A stretch of 64,000 nucleotides of DNA, from contig CM061140.1 of assembly GCA_030789695.1 (NCBI GenBank), positions 175,422,319 to 175,486,318 on the forward strand. Direction: 5' to 3'. Of this stretch, positions 1 through 11,455 are shown piece by piece. Each line of letters opens with the position of its first letter. Positions within the stretch are counted from its first letter, which is position 1. Source of the DNA: Scilla litardierei. Its lineage: Eukaryota > Streptophyta > Magnoliopsida > Asparagales > Asparagaceae. A program made the translations under genes and the position numbers. The notes beneath the pieces are model-generated. The model was not told the DNA's origin. It saw only the letters and a list, made by a program, of their open reading frames with translations, and ran no database searches.

Positions 1-1369
1 ACAAAAAGATTCAGCATGATTAGTGACGGCTCACCATCTACCTCTTGATCATTACCAGGGGCACATGGTGACTGCTACCAATTAGTTGCTACATGAGCTG
101 ATGATCAACCATGACTAAAGAAACGAAGATGGAAGTATATACTGAAGATACGAGTCAAGGTTTACAAAATGCACATGCACGCACGCGCACACATAAAGGA
201 ACGTGAGCATCAAATAGCTAAGAAAGAAATCCCTCATTGGCTCCGGTTAAAAAGTTCGCTCTCCAAACAAGTCTATCAATCAGGTATTAAAAAGACAGAT
301 GAAGTTTGTTGAGACAGGAATTAAGAAAACGGAGTGAAGTAATCTCTAGCCAAGAATAGCACGCAGACAGAAAGAAGAGAAAGGGTAGCAAGCTTTTCTT
401 GCTTTGCTTGTCACGCGATTTGTGTGTGAACAATCAAACACATGGGCATGCATTGCACATTAGGTCAATGAAGTAGCATGCTGTGCAAACTTGTGGCTGC
501 AAATTCCGTTTGTTGCGTACAGACAATTAAACATATGCGTGGATGATAATCCATTTGAGTTTTATTAGTACAGTTCGTGCTTAGACGTCTCCAAATGCAT
601 TACGGACATAATTATGATCAATTTAATTGTCATGGCAAATGGATTAACATTAGACAGGTTTTGTTCTTGGCTCAGTTCCAATACTTAAACTCTGTAGCTA
701 CTTATTTAAAATATATCAAGCTTATGCGAGCTGATTTTACTGGAAGTTTCAACTTGGCAGGAAAATCCACATTGGGATCTTGTTAGTGCAAAAGAGTAAG
801 AAAAAGAGACAGTGAAGCCATGCAAGGTGGGATGTAGGTAGAAAGCAGGTAGATAGTAAGAGAGAAGTTAGGGTTTCTTATTATTTCTGGCTCTAGGTTT
901 CTTGCAGATCACTTCTTAGACAGTGATTTATCATGTCAGTTCATGTGTTTTAAAGAGTCGTGATGGGTTATAAGATGGAGGTGTTCTCTCCTCCTTCCTT
1001 CTCTGTCTTATAGAATTGTGCTTGTGCTTGTATGCTTTGCTTGCCCATATTTGTATCGTTTATATTATTGGGGTGTATGCAGCATGGCAAGCTGCTAACA
1101 ACGTTGTGGCTGGCACTGCTTTGTTGTCGATTTCTCTGCAATTGAAATGTGGACATCTATTAATTTGCCAGTCCATGATATCTACAGATCATTGGGATGG
1201 CTAATGGCATATCTGATAAAGATTTTCACATCAATGTGAGTTTGCTTTTGGAGCAGGCTCGAACATGCTAATGCTGCATGTCAACTGGACACCAGAGATC
1301 TTGTTGGGCAACTGGATAGATTAGTTCAAGTTTTATTCTCCAAATCCTGGACACAATATGGTCTTGGTT
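1..1369. other. Unassigned intergenic DNA
   Basis: AT-rich plant DNA with no reading frame that I recognise. The open frames near 577-786 and 1016-1204 are short and show no family motif. I see no RNA gene here. Confidence 0.5.
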
Positions 1370-1375
1370 ATATAT

Positions 1376-1716
1376 GCACTAGAAATTACCCGTGCACCAC
1401 TAAGTGCACGTAGTAGAAATAACCCATCACGAATAGGGCGCGGTGCACGCGTGCGACAGAAAAGGAGCGAGAAGTGTGGGTGTGAGTGTCGGTATCGTCC
1501 GGGTCAAAAGGAGAGCAATCATGCAAATAACGAGGCTGAAATGGACGCTATAGTGCAAAACCCCAAGGGAAAACCTGCTAATAAATGGGATGTGAGGCGC
1601 AAGGGGTTTTCTCTCATTTTTTTCCCTTAGTGGAGGACATCCTCCACAGGTGATGTGGACATTGCCACATCGGACAACCTTGTGGGGGGTCGTCCTCTAA
1701 TATAATATAGATATGT
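1376..1716. repeat. Unclassified dispersed repeat, possibly Helitron-like
   Basis: The block begins with ACTAGAAATTACCCGTGCAC, includes a small hairpin (GTGCAC / GTGCAC around 1395-1410), is GC-rich inside, and ends in an AT-rich tail (AATATAATATAGAT). Short plant repeats with an ACCCGTGC head and a tail like this are common, but I cannot prove the class and see no target duplication. Confidence 0.25.
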
Positions 1717-1798
1717 GTTTACATGCACGTATCTAAATCATGTAATTGCACGAATTTGACTGTTTAACAACAAAACATTTATGAACTATTTGGTTCTA

Positions 1799-2274
1799 CG
1801 ATGAGACCGCGTTTTATGAAGAAAATGGCAGATCTGGAAATTTTGGAGTATTAGGGGTATTTTGGTAATTTTCAGTTTTCAAGGGGGTATTCGAAATTTT
1901 CAGGTTTAGATGTCTTTTTGTAATTTTGCATTTTCAATTTATTATTTATATGGTGGTAGGAGTTAGTGGTTAGGGGTTCGCATGTTTGATTATTGTGAGA
2001 GACTTTATAGAGGTTGAGAATTCCATCTTTTCGAGAGAGTGCTGCCGTCCTCTTGAATTGGTAGCTTGAGAGAGAGAGAGAGAGAGTTCATCTCGAAAGA
2101 ACTCAACGTTATCCTTTGTATCCTCCTAATTTTCAGTTTATTCTCAATAAAAATCCCTCTTTTTCCTCAATTCTTCTCACAAAACCCTAAAAGTTCATCT
2201 TCTCTCGTAAAAATCCCATTTTTTCTATAAAACCCCTAATTTTATCATCAAACCCTAGCAAATCCTATCAAAAC
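1799..2274 (+). repeat. 5' LTR of a decayed Ty3-like element
   Basis: Starts near GATGAGACCGCGTTTTA and is repeated in diverged form at 4843-5318 (shared blocks: TTTTGGAGTATTAGGGGTAT, TTATCCTTTGTATCC, TTTTCAGTTTATTCTCAA). It ends directly before a tRNA-iMet primer site at 2275, which sets the 3' limit. A short GA microsatellite lies at 2068-2088. The two copies differ widely, so the insertion is old. Confidence 0.65.
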
Positions 2275-2285
2275 GGTATCAGAGC
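2275..2285 (+). other. Primer binding site (tRNA-iMet type)
   Basis: GGTATCAGAGC directly follows the LTR. This is the standard plant LTR-element primer site complementary to initiator Met tRNA. A degenerate second copy of the LTR end and primer site (GGTATCGG) flanks the solo LTR at about 4319, showing that this junction was duplicated. Confidence 0.7.
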
Positions 2286-2295
2286 GATACAATCC

Positions 2296-2439
2296 ATGGC
2301 GACGACAAGATTGAAGGAAAAGCTCGAAAATTTGGATGAAAAGTACGACGGGAAAATTAAAGACTTGACGAAATCTATGGAGGAACTTAGGGCATCTATG
2401 GCATCGTTCGAAGAAACATCCAAAGCATCAGATAAATAG
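2296..2439 (+). pseudogene. gag N-terminal remnant of the decayed Ty3-like element
   Basis: ATG ten bases after the primer site opens a 47-codon frame rich in Lys, Glu and Leu (MATTRLKEKLENLDEKYDGK at the start), with the look of the short coiled-coil head of a retrotransposon gag. It ends at TAG 2437-2439 and is then cut by the solo LTR at 2504. A gag zinc knuckle reappears on the far side at 4645-4700. I infer gag from position and composition, not from a recognised capsid domain. Confidence 0.5.
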
Positions 2440-2503
2440 TTTGAAGATGTGATGCAAGCTATACAAACCCCGATTTTATCTTCAAAACCCTGGCAGATCC
2501 TAT

Positions 2504-4308
2504 TGTAACGGCCTGTATTTTTCAAACACTTGGAATACGTATTTAACGTATTTTTCAAGAATTTTAAATAATTATTAAATAGGGTTAAATGGTTTTAATT
2601 TCATAACTTGAAATACAGGGCTCAGAAAAATGTGGGGATAGCTCCAGAAAATCAGAAACATTATTCCGGACACAATGGCGCTGATCTCATCTTGATCAGA
2701 CGCCTATTTTTTTCAGAATAATTTTTTGAACTTAAAAATTAAATAAGTATAATTCATTCTAAAAATCGTTGTTCGTTGTTTTAACATACAATAATATGTG
2801 ATAAAATTATATGTGAAAGTAATCTTCGATACGGTCATTTTGACTACTCACTCAAGCTTTTCCGACGAGTATTACTCCCGGAAGAAATTACGGAAGATAC
2901 GCACCACTTAAATAAATTGGGTTATTTAACTAGTTTTGAGTTTCTAAAAATTATAAAAAATACTATAAAGTTCAGAAAAATATTCACTCTTGCAATAAAA
3001 CTAGTTTTATCATATATAGCCTATATAAAAATGTAGAACACTTTTCGTCGCCGTTTTAACCAGTTTTAAAAATCAAAACGACCAATTAATTAGATAATAT
3101 TTAGTGTAGCCATTAACTGATATCTACTTGTGTTTGCAGGTGCCAATCCTTACGCTCTAACTCCATCCTCGTCTTGCTACAACGATCCCAATAGTGTAAG
3201 TCACAGTAATTTCTAACATTAGAAATTTAGATAGTGTACGTAATGGAAAATAGTGTACTAAATAGAAATATCGCATGCTCGAAGCATGGATCGGTGACTT
3301 AGTTGTTGGACTTCAAATCATTGCTCAAGACTGACATTCTCTCTTGAGGTTTCTGCCTTGACTTTTCAACAAATGAAGCTCTTTGGAGTGTCGTTAATGC
3401 TTTTGAATGTCTTTACTTTTGGAACAACAAGATTGACATACCGTATTGCAACACAGTGACCGAGTGATATACTGCATTGACATCATACCGATGGAACATC
3501 TTATTGAAATTGAATGCTTAAAGATAGTTGTCACTGCACTGGGTTTTTGGGGTAAACTTATACTAGTGAAAGTGCGGGAGCGACCGCGAGCCATCTACAC
3601 AGTGCACCGTACCGACCGACTGAATGAAATGTACCGACTGAAGGGAAATGAGATCCGCCCGGGTGAGCGCCCCTGTGGCAGGAGATGGGCTCAATGGTTG
3701 CACACTGTACCTTCCTATATAAGTCACGTAGTTCTAGTCTTACTATTGCCTGCTAGTTAAAACATTGTTGCTACCATGCCACAGTTGTTACTCTTGTACT
3801 TTACTTTTACACTTGCACCGTCACCTTTGCTTTGCACACTACACTAGTACTTTACTTATCGCTCTTGCATGCATGTCCGCCTATACCTTATTTTTCGCGC
3901 TTGTTTACTATAGCCTGCTCCATATTTGTGCACTCCTCTTTTTCTATCTCTAGAATGATTGTGACTTACCTATGTTTCCATCTCCATGGCACCGCAGACG
4001 ACACACAGGTTGACTTAGGCACTTCTGAGTTTGCAGAGCCGTAGCACGATCCTGGGACTGTCGACTTTTTATGTTCAGAGTGTTGTGTGATGTACCTTCG
4101 ATGTATTTCCTTTCCGCTTTACTTTTCATGTATTTTGTGAGAGAGTGCTGAATTGTTGTTGTACTTTTAATTTGTGAACTGTAATAATGTCTGTTGGTTT
4201 GAGTATTATTGTACGTCTCTGCATCGTGGCTATGTTGATTTCACTGGTAAACTGCAGACCTGCGAATAAACCAAATAAGTAACAGGCCCCCGAGAGCGGG
4301 TCGTTACA
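2504..4308 (+). mobile_element. Solo LTR of a Ty3-gypsy (chromovirus-like) element
   Basis: Begins TGTAACGGCC and ends GGGTCGTTACA, imperfect inverted termini typical of the long LTRs of Tekay/Del chromoviruses. A TATA box (TATATAAG, 3716-3723) lies inside. Flanks are CCTAT (2499-2503) and CTTAT (4309-4313), a 5-bp target duplication with one mismatch. No internal domain remains, so I read it as a solo LTR left by LTR-LTR recombination. It sits inside the decayed element at 1799-5318. Confidence 0.7.
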
Positions 4309-4842
4309 CTTATCAAATTGGTATCGGTGAGGATGGTGTCTACTACACGCTCGGGATGATGATGCCAGTGGCGGCCATGAAGACAGGGACAACAACTCGT
4401 GGAGGTGCTACGGGAGACACATTGAGGTACGACGCGACAACTATCATCCCACATAGTTTAGACATGCAGGTGGGCGATGAAATGTAGAGGAACTTGGAGT
4501 GGACCGAATCTTCACACTCACGAAACGGTACATGACAAAAGGCAGGAGAAGACCAGTCCAATAAGGAGAAGAACGATGAGCCACGACAGATCAAACGGTA
4601 CAGTCTCATGACAGATGCTCAAATGAAGACATGTAGCGAAGAGATTATGTTTTAGATGCAATGAAAAGTTCACACATGGGCATCGTTGTCGCAAACATAC
4701 TCTCTAGCTGTCGATAGTAGGTGAAGATTATACGTTGGAGGGAGAAGAGCCAGGAGGAGACGAGCATCTTCGCGTGGAGCAGCATGTCCATGGTTTTAAT
4801 GCACCGCCTATAGGACAATGTGGATTTTCATTGACGGAGTAA
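4309..4842 (+). pseudogene. Internal remnant with gag zinc knuckle
   Basis: Sequence between the solo LTR and the right LTR of the decayed element. At 4645-4700 a frame reads LCFRCNEKFTHGHRC, a CCHC-type knuckle close to the CFxCGxKxxxGHRC pattern of chromovirus gag. No protease, reverse transcriptase or integrase follows; the sequence runs straight to the right LTR, so pol is deleted. The reading frame is broken on both sides. Confidence 0.5.
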
Positions 4843-5318
4843 TGATGAGACCGGATTTTAAGAAAAAGGGCAGATCAAGAAATTTTGGAGTATTAGGGGT
4901 ATTTTAGTAATTTTCAGCTTTCTAGGGTGGTTTTCGTAGTTTACGATTTTAGGTTCTTTTTGTAATTTTGTATTTTCGGTTTATTATCTATATGTGCTAG
5001 GGAGATTAGGTATTCTCATGATGATTGTTGTGAGAGACTTCATAGAGGCTGAGATTTCCCTCTTTGCGGCAGAGTGCGGCCGTACTCTCAAATTGACGAC
5101 TTGGGAGAGAGATCCTCTCGAAAGAACTCTTAGAATCCAAGCTAGGAAAGCACAAGCATTAGATGGGTGGGCTAGTGCTGCGTATCATGTTGCCCTATTT
5201 CTTCAGCCCGTGGATTTGCACTGCGTGTGTTGTCAAAGTTGGTCTTCAACAAGAATCCACCGCTATCCTTTGTATCCCCTATAATTTTCAGTTTATTCTC
5301 AACAAAATTCCCTCTCTT
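4843..5318 (+). repeat. 3' LTR of the decayed Ty3-like element
   Basis: Begins TGATGAGACCGG after a purine-rich tract (TTGACGGAG) and matches 1799-2274. It carries an extra block of about 135 bp (roughly 5131-5265) that interrupts the match, and loses homology near 5318. An old, damaged copy. Confidence 0.6.
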
Positions 5319-6690
5319 TAGCCATTTGAATGAACAGATGCTCATCAGATTCGTATTCGCAAGCCTTCATCCTTTCTGAAGACGCAAGCATCGGATCACC
5401 CTATGCGTTCGTGTTTCTCATAGAATGCGCGAAGATAACATATTCCCAAGTCCCATGTCAATACGAACTTATATTTTTTGTCGTGTTCGAGTTGGGTTTC
5501 GGTCAAGGATAAGGGCCTGCCAGAATATCTAGGCCTGTAAAGTCGGCCCGTCTTTTGTCGTGGTCCGAAAAAGATGCCCAAACGCAGCCCAACAAGATGC
5601 CAGCCTCCATCTCTCATCTTCATTCTTCAACCTTTGAGTCACATCAGTTAAGTATGTATCGTATTTAGAACCAGCCTTTTCACTTTCCTTTTCTTGTAAG
5701 CATTTTCCTCGTGCGAGGGAATCAAGCGTGCACAATTCAAATCCTTGTGTCAGCTTGTTTCGGGAGTGTTGCTTTGCTTTTGTTGATGACGTGGAAGAGA
5801 TCGATAGTGGTGGGAAATTAAGGACCACATTCTCATTCTTTCATCTCTCTGCTCGCCTACAGTCCACTCCTTTTTTTCCACCATTAACGTGCCCCTTCTT
5901 TGTCGCACAGAGACATGGGTTGACTCCAAGCCTCGCATGATCAGGGCCCATCTTTGTAGTGGGAGGTGCTGTTTCCGGCCCAAATGAGCAGAGGAGCCGA
6001 CTGATCGGGTCGCTGTCGAATGATCGAGAAGACAATGATCATTCAACCACCGACTGCCCAAATCCATCATTCGATTCACCTGTGTTTTCTCCTTGGATCT
6101 TGATCCGTACGTCTCGCTCGTCGTGGCTGTCGGTCACGCGAACCGTGGTGTTCGAGCACGCATGATCTTGGTGCACCTTACTCTTTATTAGATCCCTGGG
6201 TTATATTAATGATGTTTAGTCCAATTTATGCATGTTTAACAACTTGATCATTGCCTTTGGTTGCGCTGTCATTCTTGCTTTTTTCCGTCTTGTGTTTTTC
6301 TTTAGGTTTGTTCGCAGCAATGACCTAATTATTATAGTATCCATCGTGTATATTATTTGAAATAAATCAAATAGTAGCCATGTGCTTGATTGTCAAAAGG
6401 ACTCATTCTGAACTCTAATTAATTGAACAAAATCAAAATTAGGGACTACGTTGTTAACATTTCGTTTCCTTTCGGTGCATGAATCATCACAGGCCGGGTG
6501 GAGCCTGCGTCAATATATTATAAAATATTTGTGTCAAACGTACGGAAGCGGTGCTGAGTGAGAGGTGGGCCCACAACTGTCCCACAAATGAGGGGACGGG
6601 AAAGGCTCTGGGCCCGCAACGGTTTGACGGTCCGAAATCCACATGGAGTGGGATAAATGACTGTGCAAATGGCGTGCCCAGATTGGTTAA
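5319..6690. other. Unassigned intergenic DNA
   Basis: No gene recognised. Overlapping short frames on both strands at 5396-6165 lack motifs and are probably chance frames in a less AT-rich stretch. Confidence 0.45.
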
Positions 6691-7313
6691 GGGCCTGTTC
6701 TTTTGTAGGAAAGTATAATTGGAAAAGTTGAGAAGTGTGGAATTTGTGTGTAGTGCGTTCTTTTGTTGGAAAGTGATGTTGGAAAGTTGAGGCGGGTCTC
6801 ATCCCGTGTAGTGTGTTATTTTGGTTGAAGAAAGTTGGATGAAGAAAGTGGTGCGGGTCCACTCAAAGTTAATTTGTGTTATTGGTACCTAAACTAAATA
6901 CTTAAAAATAAATAAATTAATTAATATAATATCTAATTAATACTTATTTAATTAATCGAGTACAAATAGTGTACTAAGGAGTGCATTTAGCGGGGGCCCA
7001 CATGGTTTCATGCGCTGCAACCAAAAAACGAAGCAAAAAAATAAAGGAAAATTCGCTGATAGGTGGAGGAGAGAGAAGGGCCCACATGAATTGTGAGATT
7101 CTTGCGTAATCGGAGCAAATTGCTGCGATTTCAAAAGCCCCAGTGGATTCTTTGTTTTGGCTGCCACGTCAGACTTTCTTCCCTACAATCCAAGAGGCCA
7201 AACGAACACACACAAAAATCCCCCCAAGGAATCCAGTGAACTATCAGAAAATAGTGTGTGAATAGTGTTTTTTACACTTTCTCTCTCTCACTTTCGGAGA
7301 AAAGAACATACGC
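6691..7313. mobile_element. MITE-like element, possible PIF/Harbinger type
   Basis: Left end GGGCCTGTTCTTTT and right end AAAAGAACATACGC form imperfect inverted termini. Both sides are flanked by TAA (6688-6690 and 7314-7316), the 3-bp duplication used by PIF/Harbinger elements. No transposase inside. The 623-bp size fits a non-autonomous element. A 3-bp duplication is weak proof by itself. Confidence 0.4.
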
Positions 7314-7728
7314 TAAGAGTAAGTAAAAATAATTGGCTAAATTTGCATAATAAATCTTACAATTTCTTTGTTTATCTCCAACTTATCATGAAATATAAAA
7401 AAATTAAAATTCCCCCTAGCTACATTCCGCCAATGGACAGTTAAGTGTTTTGTCACTTGCATATGGTGATGAAAATGGGCTGGGCCGGCCTGAGGGCACC
7501 CCGACCCTACCCTAAAAATACTCGAACATGGTCCTGGCCCTTGCAACAACAGGCCTGGGGTTATGGCTATCATTAAGGCCCACATTTTCATAGGGCCGGG
7601 GCCGGGGCCGGGGCTGACATTAGGCCCGGCCCCGGTCCCTGCCACATCCTTATATTTTTAAAAATATGTAATTTCAAAGTACAGTAAAACATCTCGATTA
7701 ACCCATATGAAATCAAAAAAATTATTTC

Positions 7729-7841
7729 TGTTGTAAACCATGGCGGCTACGGAACCCCGTAGCCCTGTATTTATAGTAATAGGGTTACATAATGGGTGGA
7801 TACCCACTAACGGGTTGGGCCTCCAAAGCCCGTTTATAACA
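7729..7841 (-). repeat. 3' LTR of the outer copia element
   Basis: 113 bp, identical to 29503-29615. The adjoining CTTCCCCTTATCC (7842-7854) reads on the minus strand as GGATAAGGGGAAG, a polypurine tract placed exactly before the LTR. Confidence 0.88.
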
Positions 7842-7908
7842 CTTCCCCTTATCCATCCATTGTTGTAAGCCGTGATGAACGCTTCAGGGTTCATAGAGCT
7901 TATCTGAT

Positions 7909-8315
7909 CATGGGTCTATGGATACTTCTGGATCCCAAGTTTAAGAGTACTTGCCTCGTTAAAACCTTTGCCAAGGGAAACCCAGTGGGAAAAACCAATG
8001 GCTAGAGGAAAAGAGTACAAGTCTCTGTAACTTCCCTTGATCGATGGATATCACTAGAGGTGGATACTTCCGGATCCTAAGTTAGGGATAACTGCCTCGT
8101 TAAAACCTTTAGCTATGGAAAACCCAGTGGGAAAAACCAATAGCCAAGGAAAAAGAGTACAGTTTACGTAACTTCCCCTGATTAGTGGAAGTATTTAGGG
8201 GGTGGATACTTCTGGATCCAGAGTCAATGAGTTTGCCTCGTTAAAACCTTTAGCTATGGAAAACCCAGTGGAAAAAACCAATAGCCAAGGGAAAAGAGTA
8301 CAACACTACATTTGA
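7909..8315. repeat. About 141-bp tandem repeat, three copies
   Basis: Units begin at GGATACTTCTGGATCC (about 7920, 8061 and 8203). Each contains TGCCTCGTTAAAACC and AACCCAGTGGGAAAAACC. On the minus strand this is the post-pol region of the outer copia, just before its polypurine tract. Confidence 0.75.
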
Positions 8316-8992
8316 CTCCCCCTGATCTGTACAAGCTGCATGCTTGCAGATCTCCTAAGCAACTATACATCAATCTCTTACAATGTTCCGATAATAAGTA
8401 CAAAGTACAAGGCATCGCTCACCTATACAAGACATCACTCATCTATACAAGTATCGCTCATCTATGGCAGCTACTGAATCTGAGGGATCTCTTCAGAGAA
8501 GGAGTGGTCTGCAGACTCGGTAGGTAGCATCACGTCTCTGACCCAGTCTTCACTGTGTCTACGAGGTACTGCAGGACCTGGCTGTGCGTACTTATGATTT
8601 GCTTCTTGGATTGATGAGCCTCTCGGGATGGTGTGATTGATGTTGCCTTGGAAGTATGCTTTGCTGGTCTCCAGGAGATGGTCGCTTCTTTGTTGCAGTC
8701 ATCGCGATGATCTGTAACCTGTATCTGCAAATACATTTAACTGTTGTATGATCCTTGACCCTTGGAGATAGCGCAGAAGCTACATATCTCTGGTCCAGTG
8801 GTGCGCTGCAGGCGCTGCACTGTATCTGGTTAAAGTGTTTACTGCCAGATAAAGGAGTGTACAAAAGACATTTGAGTAAGGCACTTCAGGACCTAGGATA
8901 TCCTTCCCCTCTTCCAGCGAACGAAAGGGGTCTTAATGTGCATCCATACAACCAGTAGGTGTATTGGTGGATTGCAATTTTCCATGTTTCTT

Positions 8993-9204
8993 CATCGACT
9001 GGATGATAATTTCATCTTCTGGATGGTAATTCATCTGCTGGATGATTATTCATCTTCTGGATGATGGTTTCATCTTCGGGATGATTATTCATCTTCGGGA
9101 TGATGGTTTCATCTTCGGGATGATAATTCATCTTCAGGATGATTATTCATCTTCAGGATGAAGGTTTCATCTTCAGGATGAAGGTTTCATCTTCAGGATG
9201 ATTA
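8993..9204. repeat. Short tandem array of CATCTTCGGGATGAT-like units
   Basis: Around ten degenerate units of about 18-19 bp (CATCTTCNGGATGATTATT and relatives). It lies inside the decayed reverse transcriptase of the outer copia, immediately downstream (minus strand) of the remnant reading AMDDVTTYPY. Confidence 0.75.
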
Positions 9205-9500
9205 TTCATAAGGGTATGTTGTCACATCATCCATAGCAACATAGCCTAAAATTATCTTTGCTAATCGCATGGGTTTCGTAATCATGACCAGGGAGCCTGA
9301 TGCATCAGTTTGATTAATTTTGTATGTGAGTTAAACTCATCTTACATGGTTACTTCCTGGTTTCTGCGAAATAAACCTCTAAGCCTATAGCGTTTTGCTT
9401 ATAGGATACGATTTTATTTATTTATACAATACTCGGTAGCCCACAGGTTTGATATCTTTTGATATCAGGACTTCAGGTCCAAACACTTCACATTTCATAA
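9205..9500 (-). pseudogene. Decayed reverse transcriptase of the outer copia
   Basis: Translated on the minus strand, this reads a recognisable copia reverse transcriptase start broken by several stops: CEVFGPEVLISKDIKPVGYR near 9436-9495, and AMDDVTTYPY near 9212-9240, which corresponds to the family's MDVxTAYLYG motif. Integrase-end sequence (reading PARIDIPT) is found on the far side of the inner copia at about 25760-25800. There is no open frame, so this copy cannot make enzyme. Confidence 0.6.
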
Positions 9501-9974
9501 GTGAGTCCAGCTCAACTTATTATTGCCTCGTTCCATATAATTTGGCCAAATTTCTGCGTTTGCTTCATGAAACGGAGATTGTGAATGATATCAATGGCAA
9601 AATGAAATGTGAGTAATTGTCGACAAGTGTGTTTTTATCCAAATACCTCTCCGTGTACGTACATTATTCAATTTATTCCAGATTTATCTCTTCAGGATGT
9701 TCTGGAAAGGGAGATGATATGGAGATGAGCTCACTTTCCTGTGGTGGTATTGTTTTGGGGTCTCGTGGTATGTCCTCTCTGTTGGATATGGAAGACGTTT
9801 GTACACCCTTGTAGGGGATGTGCGAGGGAATACGGACCTCGAACGTCGCGTACACGAAGTCGTGTGCAAAGGGAATCTGTTCCCTTGCGGAGAGGATCTC
9901 TGGATGAGTGGGAAAGTCGCATTATATATGCATAAGTGCATGCGACATATGGCTAATAAAGGGGGAATATCTTA

Positions 9975-10070
9975 AGCTTATGTTGTACCATGCATATGGT
10001 ACAACTTAAGCTTATAATTTGCCATGTATCATGGTACACCTTAATTAAGTTGTTCCAAAGGAACAACTTA
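9975..10070. repeat. Stacked hairpins in the copia LTR
   Basis: TAAGCTTATGTTGTACCAT pairs with ATGGTACAACTTAAGCTTA with about one mismatch. A few tens of bases later AAGTTGTTCC pairs perfectly with GGAACAACTT across a 3-base loop. They lie just upstream of the TATA box and recur in the 3' LTR at about 25310-25405. Confidence 0.8.
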
Positions 10071-10093
10071 CCCTAAAATAACTACCTTGGGGC

Positions 10094-10101
10094 TATAAAT
10101 A
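10094..10101 (+). promoter_or_regulatory. TATA box of the inner copia LTR
   Basis: TATAAATA in the context GGGGCTATAAATAAG, placed inside the LTR downstream of the hairpins, as expected for a copia U3/R boundary. The same box is in the 3' LTR at 25429-25436. Confidence 0.6.
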
Positions 10102-10387
10102 AGACCCAAGGGTAAGCCATTTCTTACACCTTTTTTGCATGAAATTCATGCATGCAACTTCATTCTAGCGAAGCTCTGCAGAAATCCTTTCTCTTCCTCT
10201 ATCCAAGTTCTTAATCTAAAGTAGAGATTTAGATTGTGGATTTAGTAGCCTTACTCCGTTCGTGAGAAGACTCGATCCGTCGTGGCGAATCCGAAGGCGA
10301 AGTTCGTAGACTACTGTGCCGCATACGCAAGCGTAAGTCTAAACTTCATATTATCGATCCTAACTCTGTTTTGGCAGGATCCTACAT

Positions 10388-10400
10388 TGGTATCATAGCC
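10388..10400 (+). other. Primer binding site of the inner copia
   Basis: TGGTATCATAGCC, one base after the LTR end, matches the tRNA-iMet primer site (TGGTATCAGAGCC) with one change. Confidence 0.8.
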
Positions 10401-10889
10401 ATATGGGTTCGCCCCGGTCAAACCTCCGCCCCGTCGAAACTATGAACGAGTCGTTGTCTTTTTCACGAATGGGTCTCCTACTATTACGGATATAGTAGGA
10501 ACGCTTCGTGACGGAGAGAACGCAGCGGTTGTTCTTTTCACGTTAGGGTCTCCTATCATTACGGATATGGTAGGAACTCTCCGTGACGGGAAGAACCGAC
10601 CATTCACGTAGTATGTTATTTTTCATTTTTGGCACACGGCCATTAGGAAATAACTAATTTCTCGACGAATGGGTGCTTCATCGACGAACGGGTGCTTCAT
10701 CGAGGAAGATGATGGTAGTTATTTCCATCGGGTAAGAGGAAATTGGTGCATGTGCACCATGGCCAAATGGGCTATGAAGGCTATGCACCCCCCTCCACTT
10801 GCGGAGGGGGTTGGCTACGGCCAATAACCACCGGCGACCACCCCATCAAGGGGGAGGAGTATGTGCGGCAACCCCATTCAAAGGGGGTG

Positions 10890-11243
10890 GCCGGCCATGG
10901 CCAAAGGGGCCATGGCCGGCCAATGTCAAATGGCCTTGGCCATGACCGGCCATGGCCAAGCCATGGCCGGCCATGGCCAGGCCGGCAGTGGCCGGCCAAG
11001 GCCAGGCCGGCAATGGCCGGCCTTGGCCAAGGCCTGCCGGCCTGGCCGGCCCTGGCAGAGGCCAGGGCCGGCGCCCTGGCAGAGGCCAGGGCCGGCGCCC
11101 TGGCAGAGGCCAGGGCCGGCGCCCTGGCCTCGGCCATGGCAGAGGCCATGGCCGAGGGGGCCAAGGCCCCTGGCCGGCCAGGGCAGAGGCCCTGGCCGGC
11201 CCTTGGCCAAGCCCCGGCCAGGGCAGAGGCCCTGGCCGGGAAG
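10890..11243. repeat. GGCC-rich palindromic island in the copia leader
   Basis: A dense array of GGCCGGCC, GGCCATGGCC and GGCCAAGGCC units, including three tandem copies of a unit built on AGGCCAGGGCCGGCGCCCTG (about 11050-11130). Because nearly every unit is self-complementary, all six frames stay open. I treat those frames as composition artefacts. It lies in the untranslated leader between the primer site and gag. Confidence 0.85.
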
Positions 11244-11455
11244 AAGTTGTAGACCAAAAATTGGTCGACCAATTTGGTGTTTTTGGTCGACCAATCCGAC
11301 AAAAGGTCTGGGTCGATTGCAAACTTGCCAAATGACCCATACGGGGTAACAAAAGGCCTTGGTCAAACTCGAATGTGTCGATTAGTCCATACGGGGCTAA
11401 CCACAGTGTCGACTAGTTCATACGGGACTAACGTTTTAATGAAGTTTTTCTTTGG

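Larger units (their letters stand above)
9780..10386 (+). repeat. 5' LTR of the inner copia element
   Basis: 607 bp, about 99% identical to 25115-25722. It contains several hairpins at 9975-10070 and a TATA box (TATAAATA, 10094-10101) that probably drives the element. Confidence 0.92.

Noticed and set aside
2275..2285. tRNA gene fragment
   Set aside because: The tRNA-like words here and at 10388, 56688 and 61976 are primer binding sites next to LTR ends; no cloverleaf can be built around them.
10743..11366. Six overlapping frames of 127-173 codons
   Set aside because: All frames are open on both strands because of GGCC palindromes without stop triplets. The products are Pro/Trp/Gly/Ala repeats.
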